From positions 434,001-498,000 of the forward strand of contig NZ_JAPEMT010000001.1 of assembly GCF_026342435.1 (NCBI RefSeq): a DNA stretch of 64,000 nt, given 5' to 3'. Positions 39,041-45,570 of the stretch are shown here, in pieces. The position numbers were made by a program, and so were the translations under genes. The DNA is from Streptomyces sp. NBC_00237. GTDB lineage: Bacteria; Actinomycetota; Actinomycetes; Streptomycetales; Streptomycetaceae. The notes under the pieces are model-generated. The model was not told the origin of the DNA. It saw only the letters and a list, made by a program, of their open reading frames with translations, and did not search any database. Within the stretch, counting starts at the first letter, position 1, and every line of letters starts with the position of its first letter.

Positions 39041-39358
39041 CTACGAGGTGGGCGTGGGGTCGAGCGGCCGGAGGAAGCGGCGCTCGTACCGGCGGATGCA
39101 CTGGGTGCGGCGGGCCAGCTCGAATGCCTCCTGGCACTCGGGGTCGACCGCGCTGTCGGCCCGGTACTGCTCGTACAGGGCGAAGCTGGGGAAGGAGAAG
39201 AGCGCGTACGCGATGTCGCTGTCGCTCTCGCTGGGCAGGAAATAGCCGTGGTGCGTGCCCCCGAACCGGTCGACGAGGGCGACCCAGCGGCGGCCGTACT
39301 CCTCGAAGTCCTCGATGCGGTCGGGATCGATCTCGTACTTCAGATGAACGGTGATCAT
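39041..39358 (-). CDS. NIPSNAP-family protein
   Basis: A 105-residue ferredoxin-like alpha-beta protein of the NIPSNAP family. MITVHLKYEIDPDRIEDFEE is the first strand and helix, RWVALVDRFGGTHHGYFLPS the middle, and YALFSFPSFALYEQYRADSA the second repeat of the fold. Such small dimeric proteins are related to antibiotic-biosynthesis monooxygenases, but most have no known activity. The gene is alone on the minus strand, convergent with the preceding hypothetical gene and divergent from the M23 peptidase gene. Confidence 0.85.
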   Translation of the reverse strand: MITVHLKYEIDPDRIEDFEEYGRRWVALVDRFGGTHHGYFLPSESDSDIAYALFSFPSFALYEQYRADSAVDPECQEAFELARRTQCIRRYERRFLRPLDPTPTS

Positions 39359-39567
39359 GGGATCACATCTTGCCTGAGCTGCGGCCCGTGTCGGTGACGT
39401 CCGTGCCGCTGCGGGAGACGGCGACCGTCGGGACCGGGTCCGGGGTCAGTGCGGCGCGGTGGGTGGAATGGGATGGAATGCCCGGATTGCTGCACCGGAG
39501 TGAGGCTGTCGCGCGTCCTCGGGGTTGGTGCGGGGCTGATCGGGTGTCGGGTTGTCACAGTCGGTCA

Positions 39568-40710
39568 ATGCGACGAATCGAATTCACACGAAGGTGTGCG
39601 GTGACGGTGGCGGTTGCGGGCTGTCTCGTGGTGGGGGCGGGTGGAGGTGCGCGGGGGCTGGAGCCCGTACCGGAGGCGGCCGAGGTGGATCGGCTGTACC
39701 GGGAGGCGTCGGTGGCGGTGAAGGCGCACGAGGTGGCGCGGAAGGCCGTGGAGGCGGGGCGGGGGGAGGTCGAGAGGCTGCGCGTCGCGGAGGAGGCCGA
39801 GCGGGTGCGGCTCGATCAACTGCGGGCTGCCATGGGGGAGTTGGCACGGAGCCAGTACCGGGGGGGTGGGGGTGGGGTCGGGGTCGCGGTGCGGTTCTTG
39901 ACCGCGCCGTCGCCCGAACTGCTGATGGAGCGGATCTCGCTGGCACGGCGCGGCGGGCACGCCACGGACACGCTGATGACGCGGGTACGGGAGTCACAGG
40001 CGCGGCTCGCCCGGGACCGGGCGGCGTCGGCGGCGGCGCTGGGGAGGCTGAAGGGGGAGCTGGCCCGGCAGTCGGCGGCGCGGGAGGAGATCGAGAAGAA
40101 GCTCAAGGAGGCGCAGGAGCGGCTGCGGGCGGCGGAGGAGGCGCGGCGGGCGGCGCTGGCGGCCGAGGCCGCGGCGAAGGCCGCGAAGGAGGGGCGGGGG
40201 TGGGTGGTGTCCGGGGGTGCTCCCGGGCCCGCGTGCGGGGGCGCGGCGGAGGTGGTGCCGCTGGGGCCGCCGCCCCCCGCTGCTTCCTCGGACCGGTCCG
40301 TCGCGCCGCAGTGGGTGAAGCCGGTGGATCCGGCTCCGCTGTCGTCGGGGTACGCGGAGGCCGGGGGGCGGTGGAAGCACCGGCACACCGGGCAGGACTT
40401 CGCGGTCTTCGACGGGTCGGCGGTGCGGGCCGTGGGGGAGGGGACCGTGGAGTTCGTGGGGTGCGGGGACGGGTTCGGGAACCAGGTGATCCTGCGGCAC
40501 GGGAACGGTTACTTCACGCAGTACGCGCACCTGTCGGTGTTCGGGGTGCGGGTGGGGGAGAGGGTCGTGACCGGGCAGACGATCGGGCTGAGCGGGCGGA
40601 CGGGGAACGTGTCCGGGCCGCACCTGCACTTCGAGGTGCGGGTGACGCCGCAGTTGGGGTCGGGGGTCGACCCGATGCCGTGGCTGCGGGAGCACGGGGT
40701 GGCTATTTAA
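39568..40710 (+). CDS. Secreted M23-family peptidase with coiled coil
   Basis: A 380-residue exported cell-wall hydrolase of the LytM/M23 type. The order is a signal peptide (MRRIEFTRRCAVTVAVAGCL, then VVGAGGGARG), a long coiled coil of about 180 residues rich in Arg, Glu and Ala (EIEKKLKEAQERLRAAEEAR), a Pro/Ser linker, and the M23 domain at residues about 260-378. The zinc ligands are visible: HRHTGQDF (His and Asp) and GPHLHFEV (HxH). It may cut peptidoglycan cross-links, or act as an activator of amidases as EnvC-like coiled-coil LytM factors do. ATG 39568 gives a proper signal peptide; longer in-frame starts do not. Confidence 0.88.
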   Translation: MRRIEFTRRCAVTVAVAGCLVVGAGGGARGLEPVPEAAEVDRLYREASVAVKAHEVARKAVEAGRGEVERLRVAEEAERVRLDQLRAAMGELARSQYRGGGGGVGVAVRFLTAPSPELLMERISLARRGGHATDTLMTRVRESQARLARDRAASAAALGRLKGELARQSAAREEIEKKLKEAQERLRAAEEARRAALAAEAAAKAAKEGRGWVVSGGAPGPACGGAAEVVPLGPPPPAASSDRSVAPQWVKPVDPAPLSSGYAEAGGRWKHRHTGQDFAVFDGSAVRAVGEGTVEFVGCGDGFGNQVILRHGNGYFTQYAHLSVFGVRVGERVVTGQTIGLSGRTGNVSGPHLHFEVRVTPQLGSGVDPMPWLREHGVAI

Positions 40711-40747
40711 GGGGCGGGGGGTGGGTGGGGTGTTGTTGGGTGGGGGG

Positions 40748-41281
40748 ATGAGTACTGATGCGGGTGGGGCTGGTGCGGTGGTGGTCCGGGAGCGGGCGGA
40801 GGCCGATCTCGGGACGTGTGTGGACGTGTTGCGCCGCGTCCATGAGGTGAGCGGGTATCCGAGGAACTGGCCCGAGGATGCGGCGGGTTGGCTGAAGGGC
40901 GGCGACGGCTTCGGGGCGTGGGTGGCCGAGGTGGAGGGCGTCGGGGTCGTCGGGCATGTGGCGCTGGGGCCGGCCGGGGAGGGGGACGTCGCTCCGGGGC
41001 TGTGGAAGGGGGAGGCGGCGGTGGTGGCCCGGCTCTTCGTGTGGCCGGGGGCGAGGGGGTGGGGCGTCGGCCGCGTGCTCTTGGCGGAAGCGGGGCTGCG
41101 GGCACGGGAGTTGGGGTCGGAGTCGGGGGAGGGGCGGCGGGCCGTGCTGGATGTGGTGGCGGAGGATGTGGGAGCGGTGGCGTTCTACGAACGGGTGGGG
41201 TGGGAGAGGCTGGGGTCGGGGGAGCAGGACTGGGGGGCCGGGGAGATGGTGAAGGTGGAGTGCTTCGGCGGGCCCTTCTAG
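40748..41281 (+). CDS. GNAT-family N-acetyltransferase
   Basis: A 177-residue acetyltransferase. It begins VVVRERAEADLGTCVDVLRR, the first strand and helix of the GNAT fold. The acetyl-CoA pyrophosphate loop is ARLFVWPGARGWGVGRVLLA (motif A with R/Q-x-x-G-x-G/A). The C-terminal motif B is DVVAEDVGAVAFYERVGWER. The acceptor substrate is unknown. ATG 40748 is preceded by a run of G that may act as a ribosome site; a GTG or longer start at 40721 is possible. It lies 37 bases after the M23 peptidase. Confidence 0.85.
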   Translation: MSTDAGGAGAVVVRERAEADLGTCVDVLRRVHEVSGYPRNWPEDAAGWLKGGDGFGAWVAEVEGVGVVGHVALGPAGEGDVAPGLWKGEAAVVARLFVWPGARGWGVGRVLLAEAGLRARELGSESGEGRRAVLDVVAEDVGAVAFYERVGWERLGSGEQDWGAGEMVKVECFGGPF

Positions 41282-41370
41282 GGGCGCGGGGCTGTGCCGA
41301 TGTGCGGCTCCGCCGCGTGGGCGGGGCGTCGTACGAAAGATGTGAAGTCGCGAGTGAGTGAGGGATGACC

Positions 41371-42036
41371 ATGAGTGAGAACGTGCGTACCACGCCCGAG
41401 TTGGCGATCACCGATCCGAATACCGTGCACCCCTGGCCCGAGCAGCCCCGCGTCGTCCTGCTCAAGCCCTTGGTCACGTCCGACCTGATCGAGGTCGGCG
41501 ACTACACGTACTACGACGACCCGGACGACGCGCTCGCCTTCGAGACGAAGAACGTCCTCTACCACTACGGCCCCGACCGCCTCCGCATCGGAAAGTTCTG
41601 CGCCCTCGCGACCGGAGTCCGGTTCATCATGCACGGGGCCACCCACCTCATGGACGGCCCGTCCACCTTCCCGTTCACGACGCTTCAAGGCGCCTGGGCG
41701 CCCAACGTCGACCTGTTCATGGGCCGTCCCCCGGGCGACGACACCGTGATCGGCAATGACGTCTGGATCGGGTACGGCGTCACCGTCATGCCCGGCGTCC
41801 GCATCGGCCACGGGGCGATCATCGCGACCGGTTCCGTCGTGACCTCGGACGTCCCGGACTACGCGATCCACGGCGGGAACCCGGCCAAGCTCATCCGGAA
41901 GAGGTTCAGCGACGAGGACATCGAGCGGCTGCTCGCCGTCGCCTGGTGGGACTGGCCGGTCGAGCTCATCACCGAGCACGTGCGGACCATCATGGCCGGG
42001 ACCGTGGACGAGCTGGAGGCCGTGAAGACCGGCTGA
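41371..42036 (+). CDS. CatB/Vat-like hexapeptide O-acetyltransferase
   Basis: A 221-residue acetyltransferase with a left-handed beta-helix. The N-terminal part has [20 protein letters not shown] and [20 protein letters not shown], where the His is the probable catalytic base; [16 protein letters not shown] follows. Hexapeptide repeats are [20 protein letters not shown] and [20 protein letters not shown]. Then comes [20 protein letters not shown], diagnostic of the xenobiotic/Vat group that acetylates chloramphenicol or streptogramins. Whether it confers resistance or has a housekeeping role cannot be read from sequence. ATG 41371 has GAGGG six bases upstream; ATG 41365 abuts that site. Its last codons belong to a decayed tandem repeat. 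Confidence 0.88.
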   Translation: MSENVRTTPELAITDPNTVHPWPEQPRVVLLKPLVTSDLIEVGDYTYYDDPDDALAFETKNVLYHYGPDRLRIGKFCALATGVRFIMHGATHLMDGPSTFPFTTLQGAWAPNVDLFMGRPPGDDTVIGNDVWIGYGVTVMPGVRIGHGAIIATGSVVTSDVPDYAIHGGNPAKLIRKRFSDEDIERLLAVAWWDWPVELITEHVRTIMAGTVDELEAVKTG

Positions 42037-42126
42037 CGCGCCGTGAAGACCGGCTGGCACGCCGTGAAGACCTGCTGACGCCGCGAGACCTGCTGACGCC
42101 GTGAGACCGGCTGGCATGCCGTGAGG
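42019..42126 (+). repeat. Degenerate tandem repeat at the 3' end of the acetyltransferase gene
   Basis: Five copies of a unit like GCCGTGAAGACCGGCTGACG, with lengths of 18-21 bases, start at 42019, 42040, 42061, 42080 and 42098; a partial sixth copy begins at 42118. The first copy encodes the last residues VKTG and the stop. The rest is untranslated and leads directly into the terminator hairpin. Confidence 0.8.
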
Positions 42127-42172
42127 CCGGGCCCCGTATCGACATGTCGGATACGGGGCCCGGCCTCACGGC
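42118..42172. terminator. Perfect 23-bp hairpin between convergent genes
   Basis: The arms 42118-42140 and 42150-42172 are exactly complementary, with a nine-base loop (GACATGTCG). It lies between the acetyltransferase (plus) and the TerB gene (minus, stop at 42178) and should terminate both. Confidence 0.9.
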
Positions 42173-42177
42173 GTCGC

Positions 42178-42633
42178 TCAGAGGTCGAACTCGTGCGGCG
42201 GCAGCTCCAGCGCGAAGCACGCCTCCCGCACCACCGCCTGCTCCGACGCGTCGAAGTCCCCGTCCGCACCGCCGATCACGATGCCGATCTGGATGACCGC
42301 CCGCGCCTCCGCGGGCTTCTTCTTCGCCTTGGCGATCTCCTGGAGGACGCTCACCTTGCCGAAGGCGAAGTCCGCCTCCAGCTTGCCGACGTACGCGTTG
42401 AAGCGGCGCTGGAGGTCGTCGGCGGGGAAGTTCTGAAGGACGTCGTTCGTGCCGATCAGGGCCGCCACGCGCTGCCGCTCGGCGGCGTCGATCGTGCCGT
42501 CCGCCGCCGCGACCAGCGCGCACATCGCCATGCTCGCGTCGCGGAACGCACCGCTCTTCAGCTCGTTCTTCTTGGACTCCAGCTGGGTCTGCATCGAAGA
42601 GGCGGTTTCCTTGAGGCGGTCCCACAGGGCCAT
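42178..42633 (-). CDS. terB: TerB-family tellurite-resistance-like protein
   Basis: A 151-residue helical TerB protein. MALWDRLKETASSMQTQLES is the usual streptomycete N-terminus. FRDASMAMCALVAAADGTID and VIQIGIVIGGADGDFDASEQ are the two similar acidic, metal-binding-type helical hairpins (AADGxID and GADGDFD), and VREACFALELPPHEFDL closes the fold. TerB proteins belong to Ter stress and membrane-associated systems; tellurite resistance itself needs other ter genes, none of which is here. A perfect 8-bp inverted repeat lies 22-43 bases before the start. Confidence 0.9.
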   Translation of the reverse strand: MALWDRLKETASSMQTQLESKKNELKSGAFRDASMAMCALVAAADGTIDAAERQRVAALIGTNDVLQNFPADDLQRRFNAYVGKLEADFAFGKVSVLQEIAKAKKKPAEARAVIQIGIVIGGADGDFDASEQAVVREACFALELPPHEFDL

Positions 42634-42654
42634 GGCGTCGTCTCCGTCGGTGTT

Positions 42655-42701
42655 GTTTCTACAGGAGTGTAGAAACTAACAGGGGGTCGGATAAAGGCGT
42701 T
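42655..42701 (-). promoter_or_regulatory. terB promoter region with perfect inverted repeat
   Basis: GTTTCTAC (42655-42662) and GTAGAAAC (42669-42676) form a perfect palindrome with a six-base centre, very AT-rich for this genome. On the minus strand TTATCC and TACACT, 17 bases apart, can be read as -35 and -10, with TACACT inside the palindrome. A repressor binding here would block terB. Confidence 0.5.
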
Positions 42702-42705
42702 CTAA

Positions 42706-42747
42706 GGGCTCTCAGTGCTCCCAGTGCTCCCAGTGCTCTCAGAGCTC
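42706..42747. repeat. Short tandem repeat (10-bp unit)
   Basis: CAGTGCTCCCAGTGCTCCCA and variants give three to four copies of an AGTGCTCCC(A) unit. They lie upstream of terB and just beyond the antiporter stop at 42767. Confidence 0.55.
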
Positions 42748-42766
42748 TCTGGGCCTCAGGGTGCGG

Positions 42767-44017
42767 TCAGGAGCGTGTGGGCTCGCCCTGGGGAGTCGGG
42801 TGAGCCGACTCCGCCGCGATCATGTCCTCCATCGTCGGCGGCCCCGCCACCGGCTTGTTCCGGCGTCGGCGGCCCTGCGCGCGCATGACCAGGGGTTCCG
42901 TCCAGCGGGCCGCGAGCGGGCCGATGATGACGAGGATGAGGACGTACGCGGTCGCGATCGGGCCGATTCGGGGTTCCGTGGCCACCGCCAGGCCCGCGAT
43001 CACGATCGAGAACTCGCCCCGGGCGACGAGCGTGCCGCCCGCCCGGAGGCGGCCGCGCGGTCCGATTCCCGCGCGCCGGGCTGCGTACCAGCCCGTGCCG
43101 ATCTTCGTGAGCGTCGTGACGATCGCCAGGATCAGGGCCGGGACCAGGACCGGCGGGATGTCCGCCGGGTCCGTGGAGAGGCCGAAGAAGACGAAGAAGA
43201 CCGCGGCGAACAGGTCCCGGAGCGGGGCGAGCAGCTTGTGCGCGCCCTCCGCGACCTCCCCGGAGAGGGCGATGCCGACGAGGAACGCCCCGACCGCCGC
43301 CGACACCTGGAGCTGCTGGGCGACGCCCGCGACCAGGACGGTGAGGCCCAGGACGACGAGCAGGAGCATCTCGGGGTTGTCGGAGGACACCGCGCGGCTG
43401 ATCAGACGGCCGTGGCGCAGGGCCGCGTACAGGACGAGGCCGACCGTGCCCAGCGAGATGAGGAGGGTGACGGAGCCGCCCGCCAGGCCCACGCCCGCGA
43501 GCATCGCGGTCAGCAGGGGGAGGTAGACCGCCATGGCCAGGTCTTCCATGACCAGGACGCCCAGGACGACGGGGGTCTCGCGGTTGCCGAGGCGGCCGAG
43601 GTCGGTCATGACCTTCGCGATGACGCCCGATGAGGAGATCCAGGTGACGCCCGCGAGGGCGACCGCGCCGACCGGGCCCCAGCCGAGGATCAGGGCGGCG
43701 ACCGCGCCGGGGACCGCGTTCAGCAGGAAGTCCACGATCCCGGACGGGTACTGCGTCTTGAGGCTGCTGACCAGCTCACTCGCGCTGTATTCGAGGCCGA
43801 GGAGCAGGAGGAGCAGGATGACGCCGATCTCGGCGCCGACGGCGGTGAAGTCCTCGCTCGCGTCGAGGGGTATCAGCCCGCCGTGGCCGAAGGCGAGCCC
43901 GGCCAGCAGGTAGAGCGGGATCGGGGAGAGGCCGATGCGCCCGGCGAGGCGGCCGATGATCCCCAGGGTGAGGATGACCGCGCCGAGTTCGATGAGGAGG
44001 GCGGTGGTGTCGTGCAT
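42767..44017 (-). CDS. CPA2-type cation:proton antiporter
   Basis: A 416-residue membrane transporter of the Na_H_Exchanger/KefB family with about 11-12 hydrophobic segments (LLIELGAVILTLGIIGRLAG, AEIGVILLLLLLGLEYSASE, ALAGVTWISSSGVIAKVMTD, LLLVVLGLTVLVAGVAQQLQ). GVLVMEDLAMA carries the membrane-embedded acidic residues (ED) used for ion exchange. The tail is cytoplasmic and basic (QGRRRRNKPVAG). The RCK_C gene 17 bases upstream on the same strand encodes its probable regulatory subunit. Such pairs in streptomycetes (CpeA-CpeB) are controlled by c-di-AMP. It likely exports K+ or Na+ for protons. Confidence 0.9.
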   Translation of the reverse strand: MHDTTALLIELGAVILTLGIIGRLAGRIGLSPIPLYLLAGLAFGHGGLIPLDASEDFTAVGAEIGVILLLLLLGLEYSASELVSSLKTQYPSGIVDFLLNAVPGAVAALILGWGPVGAVALAGVTWISSSGVIAKVMTDLGRLGNRETPVVLGVLVMEDLAMAVYLPLLTAMLAGVGLAGGSVTLLISLGTVGLVLYAALRHGRLISRAVSSDNPEMLLLVVLGLTVLVAGVAQQLQVSAAVGAFLVGIALSGEVAEGAHKLLAPLRDLFAAVFFVFFGLSTDPADIPPVLVPALILAIVTTLTKIGTGWYAARRAGIGPRGRLRAGGTLVARGEFSIVIAGLAVATEPRIGPIATAYVLILVIIGPLAARWTEPLVMRAQGRRRRNKPVAGPPTMEDMIAAESAHPTPQGEPTRS

Positions 44018-44034
44018 GGTGTGGTCCGTCCGCC

Positions 44035-44532
44035 TCAGTCTTCGTCGGCGTCAGTGAGCGGGGCGGTGCCCGCGATGATCTCCGCGAGCGCGTCCACGCC
44101 CTCGCGCGTGCCGACCGCGACCAGGGTGTCGCCGATGGCGAGGCGGAAGCCCGGCTCGGGGGAGGGGTGCGCGCTGGCCCGGCGCAGTACGGCCACGATC
44201 GAGGCTCCGGTACGGGACCTCGCCTTCGTGTCGCCGAGGAGCTTGCCGCCGTACGGGGACTTGGAGGTGACGGGGATGTGCTCGGTGACCAGGTCGATGC
44301 CGCTGGTGCGCACCGCGTCGATCGGGGCGGCGTCCAGGAGGTGGGCGAGGGCGGTGGCCTCGTCCTGGGAGAGGGGGACGGCCTGCTGGCAGGCGTCCGG
44401 GTCGTCCTGGTCGTAGAAGCCGAGGAAGCGGCGGCCGTCGTGGTGCACGACGACGGAGAGGTGGCGGCCGCCTTCGGTGATGAAGTCGTACTGGGTGCCG
44501 ATGCCGGGCAGGGTGGAGCGGCGGGTTCCCAT
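44035..44532 (-). CDS. Antiporter regulatory subunit with RCK_C domain (CpeB/KhtT-like)
   Basis: A 165-residue cytoplasmic protein. Residues 1-75 are an N-terminal alpha-beta domain (GIGTQYDFITEGGRHLSVVV, FYDQDDPDACQQAVPLSQDE). Residues 80-160 are an RCK_C/TrkA-C domain (EHIPVTSKSPYGGKLLGDTK, ASIVAVLRR, FRLAIGDTLVAVGTREGVDA). RCK_C domains of this group bind c-di-AMP; the streptomycete homologue CpeB is an established example. The gene precedes the antiporter by 17 bases in one operon. A CTGGAGGG ribosome site lies before ATG 44532. The neighbouring 44551-44575 inverted repeat may regulate it. Confidence 0.88.
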   Translation of the reverse strand: MGTRRSTLPGIGTQYDFITEGGRHLSVVVHHDGRRFLGFYDQDDPDACQQAVPLSQDEATALAHLLDAAPIDAVRTSGIDLVTEHIPVTSKSPYGGKLLGDTKARSRTGASIVAVLRRASAHPSPEPGFRLAIGDTLVAVGTREGVDALAEIIAGTAPLTDADED

Positions 44533-44550
44533 GGGGCCCTCCAGGGGAGC

Positions 44551-44575
44551 GGAAACTGATCAACTTTACGTTTCC
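44551..44575 (-). promoter_or_regulatory. AT-rich inverted repeat before the antiporter operon
   Basis: GGAAAC (44551-44556) and GTTTCC (44570-44575) surround an AT-rich 13-base centre containing TGATCA. The site lies 19-43 bases before the regulatory-subunit start, in an unusually AT-rich patch (to about 44620). It is a candidate operator/promoter. Confidence 0.35.
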
Positions 44576-44658
44576 ATTACCCTACTCCCGCCGGAGTTGT
44601 GCAGTTTTAAGGGGCTATACGGGGTGAAAGGCGGGGCCCTGGGAGCCCCTGCGGCGCG

Positions 44659-45081
44659 TTACCGCAGCGCCACGTGCACCCGCACCCGCTTGCCCCCGGC
44701 CAGCCGCTGGATGTCGTACCGGGTGCAGAGCGCGAGGACGAGCTCCAGGCCGTGGCCCCCGATCCGCTCCGGGTCCGGTGCGCCGGGCCGCGGCAGGCTG
44801 TCGTCCGTGTCCCACACCGTGATCTGGAGATCGGGCAGGCCCGTGCGGTCCCGGCCGATCGCCAGGTCCAGCAGACACGGACCCGGCGCGTACTTCGCCG
44901 CGTTCGTGACCAGCTCGCTGACCACCAGCTTCACCGTCCCGGCCGTCCCCGTCGTGACCGGAACGCCGTGCAGCGCCTCGGCCCGCACGAGGAAGTCCCC
45001 GGCGAAGTCCCGGGCCTCCCCGATCGTGCCGGGCGCTCCGTCGTAGGTCGCGCTGGCACTGAAGGGGATGGTCACCGTCAT
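44659..45081 (-). CDS. HATPase_c-type ATP-binding protein (anti-sigma-like)
   Basis: A 140-residue GHKL ATPase domain protein. The N box is KLVVSELVTNAAKYAP, the G1 box is LQITVWDTDDSLPRP and the Gly-rich loop is ERIGGHGLELVLALCTRYDI. It belongs to the many orphan RsbW-like kinases of streptomycetes. ATG 45081 has GGGAAG five bases upstream; longer in-frame starts at 45108 and 45159 are less likely. It is the second protein of this type in the window (the first is at 35252) and has no adjacent sigma or anti-sigma-antagonist gene. Confidence 0.83.
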   Translation of the reverse strand: MTVTIPFSASATYDGAPGTIGEARDFAGDFLVRAEALHGVPVTTGTAGTVKLVVSELVTNAAKYAPGPCLLDLAIGRDRTGLPDLQITVWDTDDSLPRPGAPDPERIGGHGLELVLALCTRYDIQRLAGGKRVRVHVALR

Positions 45082-45335
45082 CGTCGCTTCCCGCACCGTA
45101 AGCACCATCCGTCCTGTCGCACACCTGACGTCCCCCGTGATGTCCGGTGCTCTGCTCACGCGCTTTCCCCATCATCGCGTTTTCAGTCGTGCGAATCCCG
45201 GCCGACCTGAAACCGTGGCGAGAGGCGTCGAACGCGCCAGGCGGACGGTCGAACGGGGACGGTCCGCCGTCGTCCGTAAGGGGGGAGTGGGGACTCCTGG
45301 TGTTCCCGTGCCCGGTACGGGGGCACACGGGCTCC

Positions 45336-45533
45336 ATGAACACCGTCAGCAGCATCGTCCTCGCCGCGGGTCCCGGTACGGGTTCCGGCCCGGTCTCCGG
45401 TTCCGGCTCCGGTCTCCTCCCGGATCTGCCCGTCGCCGCGCAGATCGTCCTCGCGCTGTTCTTCGCGTACGCGATCCTCAGCGCCGCCGCACGCTACGTA
45501 CGCTGCGGACGGCGGCAGTCCGCCGCCGAATAG
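45336..45533 (+). CDS. Small single-pass membrane protein
   Basis: A 65-residue peptide: a Gly/Ser-rich N-terminal half (GPGTGSGPVSGSGSGLLPDL), one hydrophobic helix (AAQIVLALFFAYAILSAAAR) and a short basic tail (YVRCGRRQSAAE). ATG 45336 has a weak upstream GGGG; composition favours coding. It is convergent with the LuxR-type regulator 37 bases away. No family was recognised. Confidence 0.5.
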   Translation: MNTVSSIVLAAGPGTGSGPVSGSGSGLLPDLPVAAQIVLALFFAYAILSAAARYVRCGRRQSAAE

Positions 45534-45570
45534 GGGCGGCCCGACCGGGACGGAATCCGCCGGACACGTC

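Noticed and set aside
39370..39567. A ydaO-type c-di-AMP riboswitch before the M23 peptidase
   Set aside because: Such riboswitches often precede cell-wall hydrolase genes in streptomycetes, but I could not find their conserved core in this leader.
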